This document shows, piece after piece, positions 56,253 through 64,000 of a stretch of DNA of 64,000 nucleotides. Source of the stretch: Olivibacter domesticus. GTDB lineage: Bacteria > Bacteroidota > Bacteroidia > Sphingobacteriales > Sphingobacteriaceae. Every line of letters begins with the position of its first letter. Positions within the stretch are counted from its first letter, which is position 1. Location of the stretch: positions 1,955,662 to 2,019,661 of the forward strand of contig NZ_FOAF01000001.1 of assembly GCF_900109575.1 (NCBI RefSeq). Direction: 5' to 3'. The notes below the pieces were generated by a model. It made no database searches. It had not been told where the DNA came from and saw only the letters and a list, made by a program, of their open reading frames with translations. A program made the position numbers and the translations under genes.

Positions 56253-59200
56253 TTAATTATTAAGATTTGATTTGCCACTAATTTTTTCATGTAGGGCTTG
56301 AAAAATGACAAATAGCGTAGGGATCACGAATATTCCAAAAATTGTTCCTATCAGCATGCCTCCAACCGCAGCCGTTCCTATAGAGCGATTGCTTAATGCA
56401 CCAGCACCTGTAGCCACCATCAAAGGCAATAAACCAAAAATAAATGCGAAGGAAGTCATGAGAATAGGTCTTAACCTTAGGGTAGCTGCTGTAACAGCGG
56501 CCGCTACCAAACTCTTACCCGTATTCCTATACATTAAAGCAAACTCTACTATCAGAATGGCATTCTTAGCCAGCAGTCCAAGAAGCATGATTAAACTAAT
56601 CTGCAAGAAAATATTATTGTCTAAACCAAATAAGCGGGCAAAAAGGAATGCTCCGGCTAAGCCTATCGGTAATGACAAAAGGATTGATAACGGTAAAATA
56701 TAACTTTTATATTGCGCGCTCAATAAGAAATATATAAATATTAAACTCAAAAAGAATATTAATACCGTCTGCCCGCCACTATTTAATTCTTCTCGACTCA
56801 GGGCGGAAAACTCATAACTATATCCTTGTGGTAAAGCGGTTTGCGCTACTTCTTGAATAGCCTTGATGGCGTCACCCGAACTAAAACCAGGCTTTGGGGA
56901 ACCGGTTACGGTTGCTGCTGTATAGAGATTAAAACGGTTGACAAACTCAGGTCCGTAGGTCTTCTTTATACTAATAAATTCCGAAACTGGTGTCATTTCA
57001 TTATTAGCTGTACGGACAAATATTTTGTCGATCGATTCTTTATTCACCCTTTGATCTATTTCCGCTTGAATCATCACTTTATATTGCTTACCGAAACGAT
57101 TAAAATCTGAAGCATATATCCCTCCAAGGTATCCCTGTAAGGCAGCCAAGACGAGTGCTGGCGACAATCCTGCTTCCGTAACCTTGGCTACATTAACGTT
57201 CACTTCATATTGTGGAAAACCAATATTGAATGGAGTGGCTGCGTATTGGATTTCCGGCCGCTGGTTTAAGCCACCCATAAATTGCCCAATAACCTGGTCA
57301 AACTGCCGATAGTTTCCGCCAGTTTTATCTTGAAGCTGAAATTCGAAACCGTCATTATTGCCAAAACCTTGTAAAGTTGGTGCGGCAAAAAATATTATCT
57401 GCGCATCTTTAATACTTGCTGTCTGCATAAACAATCGTTCAACTACGCGCTCAATATGATGTGCTTTTCCCTGTCTATCATCCCAATGTTTCAGTCTAAT
57501 AAAAATGGCGGCATAGGAACTTCCTGTACCACTTATTAAATCCATTCCAGCTAGTCTGGAGGACAACTCTACCTCAGGCATCGCTCGAGCAATGCTATCA
57601 ACCTTGTCTGCAATTTTTTCTGCATGCTGTAAAGTGGTAGCTGGAGGTAGAATGATATTACCATAAATTGAACCACTATCTTCATTGGGCACAAAACCCG
57701 TGGGTGTTGTTTTTATTAACAGTGTAAGTACCAAAGAGGAAAACACTACAACGGCGATAATCAACCATTTTCGTTCCACAAGAAAGGTTATTGCAGTTTT
57801 ATAACGTTTTACCATTGCGTTAAAAACAGTATTAAAGCCCCTATAAAATCGCTGTAAAAATGAATCCTTTTTTTGCAGATGGTTTTCGGCGGGCATTTGC
57901 AGAAAAAGTGCACATAAAGCCGGACTTAAGGTCAAGGCATTAACAGCAGAAATGATAATAGCTATCGCTAATGTGAGGCCAAATTGTTTATAAAAAACCC
58001 CTACTGAACCGGTAACGAACGTGACAGGAATAAACACTGCCGCCATAATAAGTGTAATGGAGATAATGGCTGTGCTAATCTCACTCATTGCTTTTACAGT
58101 GGCTTCCTTAGCAGATGATGCTCCATCATCTAACTTCGCGTGCACCGCTTCTACCACTACGATGGCATCATCAACTACAATTCCTATAGCCAACACTAAC
58201 GCAAATAAAGTTAGCAGATTGATTGTAAAACCAAAAAGCTTCAAAAAAAAGAACGTTCCAATAATGGCTACCGGTACCGCAATAGCCGGTATTAAAGTAG
58301 ACCTGAAGTCTTGAAGAAATATGAATACTACTAAGAAAACAAGTATAAATGCCTCAATAAGTGTATGAATCAATTTGGTAATAGATGCGTCTAAAAATTC
58401 GTTCGCATTGGAGTAAATACCAAAACGCATACCCGGTGGGAAATCTTTAGATGCCTCTTTTAATACTTCTTCACATTGCTTAATGATGTCATGTGCATTG
58501 GAGCCCGCTGTCTGGCTTATAGACACATAAGTAGCATGTTTACCTTGCGCAGTCATACTACTCGCATAAGAAAGTGCCCCAAGCTCGATGGTAGCTATAT
58601 CTTTAAGTCTTAAAAAATGTCCATTTTTATCGCCTTTTAAAACGATATTCCCAAATTGCTCGGGTGTTTCCAACCGGCCCGTGTATTTCAACACATATTG
58701 ATAGGTCTGTTCACTGTTTTCTCCAATTTTACCTGGAGCGGCCTCCAAATTCTGTTCATTAAGCGATCGGATTACATCAGATGGCATCAATCCATATATA
58801 GCCATTACGTCAGGTTTTAACCATATACGCATGCTATAATCCTGTCCGCCATAAACAGTAGCGTCACCTATTCCATCTATTCGTTTAAGTTGAGGCATTA
58901 CATTAATTCTTAAATAGTTATCTAAAAATTTCTGATCGTATCTTCCGTCGTCGCTATAGAGTAAAAAGCTGAAAATTTCACTACTTAATCGTTTAGTGGT
59001 TGTGATACCCGTCTTGATCACTTCAGCCGGCAATAAACTCGTTGCTTTAGCCACCCTATTTTGCACATTTACAGCCGCCATGTCTGGATCAGTACCTTGC
59101 TTAAAATTAATTGTGATAACAGCGCTTCCATCGTTGCTGGCTTTGGAGGTCATATAAGTCATATGTTCAACGCCATTAATTTCTTCTTCCAACGGAATGA

Positions 59201-59384
59201 TAACACTTTTCATTACCACATCGGCGTTGGCTCCTTGATAAGTTGCAGCAACCTGAACAGTGGGAGGAGCTATTTCGGGATATTGAGAAATGGGTAACGT
59301 TATTAAACCTAAAATCCCCAACACAACAATAATAATGGAAATCACTGTGGATAAAACAGGATTATCTATAAATTTCTTTAACAT
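56253..59384 (-). CDS. HAE1/AcrB-type RND multidrug efflux pump (operon 2)
   Basis: 1043 residues from Met at 59384 (MLKKFIDNPVLSTVISIII); another in-frame Met lies 3 residues earlier. 12-helix pump with the classical proton relay: LVLAIGIVVDDAIVVVEAV (Asp-Asp in helix 4) and LLAKNAILIVEFAL (Lys in helix 10). Length and layout match AcrB/MexB. Adaptor gene 21 bp upstream, TolC gene 4 bp downstream. Exports drugs, dyes or detergents by proton antiport. Confidence 0.9.
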   Translation of the reverse strand: MLKKFIDNPVLSTVISIIIVVLGILGLITLPISQYPEIAPPTVQVAATYQGANADVVMKSVIIPLEEEINGVEHMTYMTSKASNDGSAVITINFKQGTDPDMAAVNVQNRVAKATSLLPAEVIKTGITTTKRLSSEIFSFLLYSDDGRYDQKFLDNYLRINVMPQLKRIDGIGDATVYGGQDYSMRIWLKPDVMAIYGLMPSDVIRSLNEQNLEAAPGKIGENSEQTYQYVLKYTGRLETPEQFGNIVLKGDKNGHFLRLKDIATIELGALSYASSMTAQGKHATYVSISQTAGSNAHDIIKQCEEVLKEASKDFPPGMRFGIYSNANEFLDASITKLIHTLIEAFILVFLVVFIFLQDFRSTLIPAIAVPVAIIGTFFFLKLFGFTINLLTLFALVLAIGIVVDDAIVVVEAVHAKLDDGASSAKEATVKAMSEISTAIISITLIMAAVFIPVTFVTGSVGVFYKQFGLTLAIAIIISAVNALTLSPALCALFLQMPAENHLQKKDSFLQRFYRGFNTVFNAMVKRYKTAITFLVERKWLIIAVVVFSSLVLTLLIKTTPTGFVPNEDSGSIYGNIILPPATTLQHAEKIADKVDSIARAMPEVELSSRLAGMDLISGTGSSYAAIFIRLKHWDDRQGKAHHIERVVERLFMQTASIKDAQIIFFAAPTLQGFGNNDGFEFQLQDKTGGNYRQFDQVIGQFMGGLNQRPEIQYAATPFNIGFPQYEVNVNVAKVTEAGLSPALVLAALQGYLGGIYASDFNRFGKQYKVMIQAEIDQRVNKESIDKIFVRTANNEMTPVSEFISIKKTYGPEFVNRFNLYTAATVTGSPKPGFSSGDAIKAIQEVAQTALPQGYSYEFSALSREELNSGGQTVLIFFLSLIFIYFLLSAQYKSYILPLSILLSLPIGLAGAFLFARLFGLDNNIFLQISLIMLLGLLAKNAILIVEFALMYRNTGKSLVAAAVTAATLRLRPILMTSFAFIFGLLPLMVATGAGALSNRSIGTAAVGGMLIGTIFGIFVIPTLFVIFQALHEKISGKSNLNN

Positions 59385-59405
59385 AAAAATCAATTATAAT
59401 GACAA

Positions 59406-60533
59406 CTATTTTTTTAGTAATGGTTTTATTTTTTCCCCATCTTGTAGCCCCATAATCCCTTCCAAAACTAACTGGTCAGCAGCTTGTAGCCCTCTCTTAA
59501 CTACATACTGATCTTTTAATGGAAGTTCCATGATTTGTATTTCTCTACTTTTTACGACTCCTTGACTATCAACCGTATACACAAACAATTTGCCTTGAAT
59601 ATCTTGCGCTGCCTTGGCAGGAATGACTAGCGCATCCTTAATTTCAGCGGGAATTTTTAGCACAGCACTTGCTCCGCTCTTTATTAAAAATGCGGGGTTG
59701 GGAAATGTTGCTCTTAAATTAATCGATCCAGTTTCCGTATTAATTAACCCTCCTATTGTTTCTATTTTTCCACTTTGTGGATATTCGCTTCCATTAGCTA
59801 ATATCAATCTCACTTTAGGTAACTTTTCGAGCTTCTTTTCTAGATTTTCTCCTTCAGGAGAACCCATAAAATCCAAAAACTGGCGTTCGTTAAAAGAAAA
59901 ATAGGCGTGTATCTTTCCAATATTAGAAACAGTTGTTAGCGGCTGTGGAGAAGTATTACTTACTAAACTCCCTATTTTATAGGGTAAATTTCCTACAACT
60001 CCGGATACCGGGCTATTGATAATTGTATAACCTACATTGGTTTTGGCATTTATTAAGTTTGCTTTAGCCTGTTGCAATGCAGCCTCTTTTGTCGCCAATA
60101 AATTCGCTGCTTGTTCTAACTCATATTTGCTTATAATATCTTCATCCACTAAGGGTTTCGTTTTGTTATATTGCATACGAGCTGTATTTACCTCAGCTGC
60201 TGTACTCGCTATAGCGGCGCTTGCTGTACGCACTTCCTGCTCATATTGCGGCGCGTGAATTTTAAATAAGGCCTGTCCCCTTTTAACTTGCTCACCCTCA
60301 TCAACATAAATCTTTTCTACAAAACCATCCACTTTGGGTCTAATCTCTATATTTTGCTCTCCTTTTAAGGTTGCAGGATACTCTTGATACACTTTTATAG
60401 ATTGTAAATGCAAGGCACTAACAGGGTATTGTTCTAAATTATCCGACTGTTCCTCTTTTCCTGAGCTTTGTTTGCAACTAGGTAAGCTAAGAGCAACTAT
60501 TACCATTAACCAATAATCTATATATCTTTTCAT
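59406..60533 (-). CDS. AcrA-type periplasmic adaptor lipoprotein (operon 2)
   Basis: 375 residues. Lipoprotein signal with Cys in ALSLPSCKQ (residue 20). Order of domains: lipoyl half (IRPKVDGFVEKIYVDEGEQVKRGQALFKI), alpha-hairpin, second lipoyl half (INSPVSGVVGNLPYKIGSLVS), beta-barrel and membrane-proximal domain. First gene of the four-gene operon adaptor-pump-TolC-NAT. A small inverted repeat lies 18 bp before its start. Confidence 0.9.
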   Translation of the reverse strand: MKRYIDYWLMVIVALSLPSCKQSSGKEEQSDNLEQYPVSALHLQSIKVYQEYPATLKGEQNIEIRPKVDGFVEKIYVDEGEQVKRGQALFKIHAPQYEQEVRTASAAIASTAAEVNTARMQYNKTKPLVDEDIISKYELEQAANLLATKEAALQQAKANLINAKTNVGYTIINSPVSGVVGNLPYKIGSLVSNTSPQPLTTVSNIGKIHAYFSFNERQFLDFMGSPEGENLEKKLEKLPKVRLILANGSEYPQSGKIETIGGLINTETGSINLRATFPNPAFLIKSGASAVLKIPAEIKDALVIPAKAAQDIQGKLFVYTVDSQGVVKSREIQIMELPLKDQYVVKRGLQAADQLVLEGIMGLQDGEKIKPLLKK

Positions 60534-61030
60534 CTGTAAATAATTTTTTATCCATCGGTCAGATGGAGCTTACCATGTTGAAAATTTACATTTCCTTGTG
60601 TGATAAAAATGAAATTTTAAACATGGACGGTTCATTTGATATTATTTTAATTTCTTTTTCTTTACTATATGGCAAAAGATATCCCCTTTCAAAAAAATTC
60701 CTTTTTTGAATCGCAATAGCTTTGCTATTTCGTTTATAAAATATAAGGTTGACCTACTAAGAAGTGAGGTGCACTAGCTAATTTCTTCTTCAATCATGGT
60801 GTTAGATCTTTTTTCTTCTGTCAGAACACTGATAAATATTTTCGTCTCAACTTTCACCATTTATTATTTATTAACACGAAGGTATAGCATATTCTGACCA
60901 GCGCTGGCACCCAGATTGTACAAAACCGATAGTCCAGGATTTATTAATGTTGTTTCATAGGCAATTATTTTAATTTATGGGTCAAAGTTAGTACATTTGC
61001 TTATTAAACCAAGTAATTACTTTGTTTATT
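60534..61030. promoter_or_regulatory. Divergent regulatory region of efflux operon 2
   Basis: About 500 bp without a convincing gene. Inverted repeat TCCATC-GGTCA-GATGGA (60551-60567) just before the adaptor start looks like an operator. A perfect -7 box TACATTTG (60992-60999) sits 32 bp before the regulator ATG on the plus strand, without a clear -33 box. A 28-codon minus-strand ORF (60774-60860) is probably chance. Confidence 0.4.
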
Positions 61031-61660
61031 ATGAGTCATAATTTAGAAGATTACGATAGCGCCTTATGGCTGCTCAAGAAAAAAGGGCCTCAAATATTGG
61101 CTAATGTGGCTTCTGAGCTACAAATCACTACTGAAGGAGCGCGGTTTAAACTACAAAAACTAGCTACTGAAGGTCTTGTTACATCCACTACTAAGGCCAA
61201 AGGACGTGGCCGTCCTCAACAGATCTGGACATTAACAACAGCTGGGCATGCTCGTTTTCCAGATACACATGCTGATCTTACTGTCAAGTTAATTCAGCTT
61301 ATTCGCACAAGCTTAGGAGAACAGGCATTACAAACTGTTATTGATGAAAACGAAAAAAGCGGTACTTTAAAATATATGGATCTTCTAGACGGTTACAGCG
61401 ATTTAGAGAACAAAGTGAATAAATTAGCAAAAATTCGTAATAAAGAAGGGTACATGGCCGAATATCAAAAACTTGAAAATGGCTATCTATTAATTGAAAA
61501 TCACTGCCCTATTTGCGCTGCGGCACAAACTTGTCAAGGTTTCTGTCAATCTGAACTCAATACTTTTCAGAAGGTGTTGGGAGAAGGCGTAAACATAGAA
61601 CGTGTTGATCATATACTCGCTGGAGCTAGAAGGTGTGCCTATAAAATATTTGTTAATTAA
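61031..61660 (+). CDS. HTH regulator with C-terminal cysteine cluster (SufR-like, COG2345)
   Basis: 209 residues from ATG 61031; ATG 61022 lies 3 codons earlier. Winged-helix N-terminus (ALWLLKKKGPQILANVASELQITTEGARFKLQKLATEGLV ... RGRPQQIWTLTTAGHARFP), then a helical part and the C-terminal cluster HCPICAAAQTCQGFCQSEL plus GARRCAYKI, giving Cys 159, 162, 168, 172 and 202. In SufR and relatives such cysteines bind an Fe-S cluster that senses redox or iron. Divergent from efflux operon 2 (497 bp), which it may control. Confidence 0.75.
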   Translation: MSHNLEDYDSALWLLKKKGPQILANVASELQITTEGARFKLQKLATEGLVTSTTKAKGRGRPQQIWTLTTAGHARFPDTHADLTVKLIQLIRTSLGEQALQTVIDENEKSGTLKYMDLLDGYSDLENKVNKLAKIRNKEGYMAEYQKLENGYLLIENHCPICAAAQTCQGFCQSELNTFQKVLGEGVNIERVDHILAGARRCAYKIFVN

Positions 61661-61765
61661 GAAAATAGTTGAATAGGTAAATCGTGAAATTTAAAGCTAG
61701 TTTTAGGGTGTGATCATTAATTTCGGCCACTCCAATAACTAATAACCAACAACAAATAACCAAAA

Positions 61766-62347
61766 TCATGGCCTCATAAAGCCCAATCCAAATGCTGTAC
61801 CAGCACCTAACACAGCTCCAACAGCAACATCAGAGGGGTTATGCACACCCAAATACATTCTTGAATACCCTACGGAACCGGCCCAAATGAAAGAAGGAGC
61901 TATTACATACCATTTCGGATAAGCATGCGATAAAGCTGTTGCCGTACTAAATGATGCGGATGTGTGCCCTGACGGAAAAGAATAACTAGTTGGTTCATAT
62001 ACTGCTTTAAATCCGATGTGGGCAATGAAAGGTCTTGGGCGCTTAAATATTTTTTTGAGCGCAAAATTCAGTAAGGCTGTAGTGGCAGTACTACTTGCGA
62101 CATAAGCAGCGTTCTGACGCATTCCTTTATTACCATCTATAGCTCCAGCTACAAAAAGTCCAATTGGAATGGCAGCATTGACATAATTATTAGCATCAGA
62201 GATAACCCGCATAACCTTGGTTTGTTGCATGGTACGTTTTGCAGCTAAACTTTCTAAAATCCTTAAATCTATTTTGTCTATCGCAGATTGTGCATCTACA
62301 GTGTTATAAGTGAAAAGAATAAGGATAAAGGCCCAGACTTTCATCAA
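61766..62347 (-). CDS. PAP2-family phosphatase, secreted
   Basis: 193 residues with a signal peptide (cleavage near TVDAQ). All three PAP2 motifs: KKIFKRPRPF, SFPSGHT and SRMYLGVHNPSD (catalytic His pair). Hydrophobic segments about 60-80, 92-105 and 150-190 suggest a small membrane-associated lipid phosphatase (undecaprenyl-pyrophosphate, phosphatidate or lipid A phosphate). Lies downstream of the yceI gene on the same strand, separated by element B. Confidence 0.85.
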   Translation of the reverse strand: MMKVWAFILILFTYNTVDAQSAIDKIDLRILESLAAKRTMQQTKVMRVISDANNYVNAAIPIGLFVAGAIDGNKGMRQNAAYVASSTATTALLNFALKKIFKRPRPFIAHIGFKAVYEPTSYSFPSGHTSASFSTATALSHAYPKWYVIAPSFIWAGSVGYSRMYLGVHNPSDVAVGAVLGAGTAFGLGFMRP

Positions 62348-62404
62348 GTAAAGATTTAAATCTCAAACATAGCCAAAAATCGGGAAAAGATCATATCGTA
62401 TAAA

Positions 62405-62520
62405 TAAAAAAAGGTCTTCAATCGGTGAAATTGAAGACCTTTAGCTAAGCAATTATAAAGCTAAATTATGACCTAACGATCATTTATAAAAATGCTGAGA
62501 CAAAATAATTTATAATTATC
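62405..62520 (-). ncRNA. Hairpin element B, second copy of sRNA-like element
   Basis: On the minus strand: hairpin arms AAAGGTCTTCAAT / ATTGAAGACCTTT followed by seven T, preceded by CATAATTTAGCTTTATAATT, almost the same as element C on the other side of yceI. The -33 TTTG is kept, but the -7 region is GATCGTTA instead of TATCTTTG, so this copy may have lost its promoter and serve as the yceI terminator. Confidence 0.45.
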
Positions 62521-62534
62521 GATCACCTTAAAAT

Positions 62535-63107
62535 CTATTCTACGCTAAATTCACCATCGGCAGTAAGTTTTACTTGCTCCCCTAACATCTCTGCCGGAAA
62601 CTTAGTACCAATTGCAAAATCGGATCGGTTCAAACTGCCTGACACATTAAAACCAGCAACCTGCTTTTTACTCTTTGGATTCGTGATCGTCCCTCTATGC
62701 CACAATTCTAATTGAATGGGTTTAGTAACACCATGCAAGGTCAGGTCACCGGAAAGTTTATATCTCCCCTCACTAATTTTCTCAAGGCCAGTGCTTTTAA
62801 AAGACAATGTTGAAAATTGTTCTACATCGAAAAAATCTGCACTTCTTAAATGTTTATCACGCTGTTCAATACCTGTATTGACAGAAACCGCTTTTGCAGT
62901 AAAATTAAATACAGCATCGCTAAAATCATCTTTTGTGGTGGTTAGGCTCGCTTCAAAATCTGTAAATGCGCCTGAAACAGTGGAGATCCCCATGTGGGTA
63001 ACATCAAATTTAATTTGCGTATGTGCTTTGTCGGCTTTCCAGATCGTTTGGGCCAGGCCTGGTAAGGATATTGCTGCTAATAGCAGGAGAACTAATAACT
63101 TTTTCAT
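62535..63107 (-). CDS. YceI-family periplasmic lipocalin-like protein
   Basis: 190 residues from ATG 63107, chosen for its clean signal peptide (MKKLLVLLLLAAISLPGLAQ); ATG 63134 would add nine residues. YceI fold signature: WKADKAHTQIKFDVTHMGISTVSGAFTDFEA, the RDKHLRSADFFDVEQF stretch and GDLTLHGVTKPIQL. Binds polyisoprenoids or amphiphiles in a barrel. A promoter-like TTTG-N21-TTCTTTTG lies on the minus strand near 63210-63178, separate from element C, so yceI seems to have its own promoter. Confidence 0.88.
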   Translation of the reverse strand: MKKLLVLLLLAAISLPGLAQTIWKADKAHTQIKFDVTHMGISTVSGAFTDFEASLTTTKDDFSDAVFNFTAKAVSVNTGIEQRDKHLRSADFFDVEQFSTLSFKSTGLEKISEGRYKLSGDLTLHGVTKPIQLELWHRGTITNPKSKKQVAGFNVSGSLNRSDFAIGTKFPAEMLGEQVKLTADGEFSVE

Positions 63108-63264
63108 AATTTGTTGTTTACTGATGAATGACAAGGATTATTTATATTCAATAATATTACTCAAAAGAAATCATGAATCGTTAAATAAGACAAATAATGT
63201 TTTCATTTTGTTTAAAACTTCTTGTAAACAATATCCAGAATAAAAGCAACGAGAGTAGACATAA

Positions 63265-63331
63265 ACAAAAAAGATCTTCAACCGGGGAGATTGAAGACCT
63301 TTAACTAACCAATTATAAACCTAAATTATGA
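63265..63331 (-). ncRNA. Candidate small RNA, element C
   Basis: Stand-alone unit between divergent genes: predicted start near 63331 from the promoter below, conserved CATAATTTAGGTTTATAATT, then a hairpin AAAGGTCTTCAA / TTGAAGATCTTT with a T-run at 63265-63272. Predicted length about 65 nt. No ORF of note. Also possible: an attenuator leader of yceI. Confidence 0.5.
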
Positions 63332-63336
63332 TGACA

Positions 63337-63368
63337 CAAAGATAGTGTACAAAAAACACTAAGACAAA
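63337..63368 (-). promoter_or_regulatory. Promoter of element C
   Basis: On the minus strand: TTTG (63368-63365), 20-bp spacer, TATCTTTG (63344-63337): exact match to the Bacteroidota TTTG-N19/20-TAnnTTTG consensus. Confidence 0.6.
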
Positions 63369-63578
63369 TGGTATTTGTAATTTATTTGTCATTTACTAAA
63401 AATTAAACACATAGGTTCTTGCCTTGTTATATTCGTTTAACATTATTACTAATCATTGTTAACCTTTTCATAAAGTTGAATTAACAATCTAAAAACACGA
63501 TAATGCTATCATTGCACCCAATATAATAGACGGTTATCTTTTAATACATTGTTTTAACATTTCACACCCATTATTTGC

Positions 63579-64000
63579 ATGAAAAAATCTAACTTTTTAT
63601 TTTTCACCTCCCTTTTTTTTTCCTCACTTAGTTACGGACAGGAGTTCGTTAAAGGTTATGTATACGATGATGCTAATGGGAATGGGAAAATGGATAAAAA
63701 AGAAATTGGTTTAGCACAAGTGTCTGTCAGTAACGGAATTGAGGTTGCTCAAACGAGCGACAAAGGTTATTATGAATTACCTGCGAGAGAAGATCAAGTA
63801 ATATTCGTGATCAAACCCACCGGGTATCAATCACCGCTTAACGAAAACAATTTACCCCAAAACTATTACCTTCATAAACCAAACGGTTCGCCTGCCGACT
63901 TCAAATATAAGGGTGTATCCCCTACTGGGCCGCTACCTAAACTTCTAAACTTTGCTTTAATCAAGCAAGAGGAAAATGATAACTTTAAAGCACTTATTTT
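63579..64000 (+). CDS. Calcineurin-like phosphoesterase, N-terminal part (cut by window edge)
   Basis: About 140 residues to the window edge. Signal peptide (FFTSLFFSSLSYGQ), then an SdrD/Cna-B-like opening (GYVYDDANGNGKMDKKEIGLAQVSVSNG ... DKGYYELPAREDQVIFVIKP), which is the Metallophos_N type fold placed in front of many Bacteroidota secreted calcineurin-like phosphoesterases; the catalytic domain would lie beyond 64000. DANGNGKMDKKE is an EF-hand/dockerin-like calcium loop. The phosphatase assignment rests on the N-terminal domain only. Confidence 0.6.
   Translation, partial: MKKSNFLFFTSLFFSSLSYGQEFVKGYVYDDANGNGKMDKKEIGLAQVSVSNGIEVAQTSDKGYYELPAREDQVIFVIKPTGYQSPLNENNLPQNYYLHKPNGSPADFKYKGVSPTGPLPKLLNFALIKQEENDNFKALI

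Noticed and set aside
60774-60860. 28-codon minus-strand ORF (MVKVETKIF...) upstream of the efflux operon
   Set aside because: No promoter or ribosome-binding support; length within chance for this region.
1-64000. CRISPR arrays, insertion sequences, integrase/att sites
   Set aside because: I found no regularly spaced repeats, transposase motifs or integrase genes; the tRNA-Ser 3' end has no second copy of its sequence in the window that could mark an att site.

Overview
This window looks like chromosomal DNA of a Bacteroidota bacterium, most likely family Sphingobacteriaceae (Pedobacter/Olivibacter-like). The reasons are the AT-rich base composition, recognisable TTTG-N19/20-TAnnTTTG promoters (at both tRNAs and at 34214-34244), ATP-lacking MacB/FtsX-type permeases of about 800 residues, CarboxypepD_reg-like domains, a LytS/LytTR pair, and families largely typical of the phylum (DUF1343/NamZ, DUF2961/GH172, HAE1 efflux pumps, the sigma/anti-sigma/VWA locus). 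I see no transposase, integrase, prophage module or CRISPR array. The genus is an inference from general appearance, not a database match.

Layout. 1-7.2 kb: 5' part of a glucokinase, a secreted phosphodiesterase, an MFS exporter with a divergent HxlR regulator, a DUF922 protein, and a tight SGNH hydrolase-NamZ pair (peptidoglycan turnover). 7.2-14.0 kb: fatty-acid desaturase and divergent thioesterase, a MacB-like permease behind a 10-bp phased repeat, a chloramphenicol acetyltransferase with a leader ORF in a hairpin, then AraC and DinB genes. 14-18.7 kb: a very AT-rich module, a two-gene mini ABC transporter divergent from a LytS kinase, thioredoxin lipoprotein and LytTR regulator that are translationally coupled. 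19-28.4 kb: GH172 enzyme, EamA transporter, epimerase, SIR2-like protein, O-methyltransferase, Gfo/Idh/MocA oxidoreductase, CinA, and small orphans. 28.4-32.2 kb: ECF sigma/anti-sigma operon divergent from a VWA protein. 32.5-36.5 kb: an atypical tRNA-Cys, tRNA-Ser with a long inverted repeat behind it, a methyltransferase, small orphans, a DKNYY protein and an AraC regulator. 36.8-47.6 kb: MprF-like protein, OmpR-type two-component system and a first RND efflux operon. 47.7-54.1 kb: an orphan, a second MacB-like permease, ankyrin protein, AraC regulator and amidohydrolase. 54.0-61.7 kb: a second RND efflux operon (adaptor-pump-TolC-arylamine N-acetyltransferase) and a cysteine-rich HTH regulator. 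61.8-64 kb: PAP2 phosphatase, YceI protein flanked by two copies of a small-RNA-like element, and the start of a calcineurin-like phosphoesterase.

Functionally the window is rich in envelope and xenobiotic-defence genes: one MFS and two RND exporters, CAT, NAT, MprF and an EamA transporter, several with a dedicated regulator next door. The least-explained structures are the repeated hairpin element at the yceI locus (with a diverged third copy near 19 kb), the LytS-thioredoxin-LytTR/mini-ABC module, the leader ORF before cat, an EF-hand loop inside an RND pump, a SIR2-like protein lacking the expected histidines, and a tRNA-Cys with an abnormal anticodon arm.
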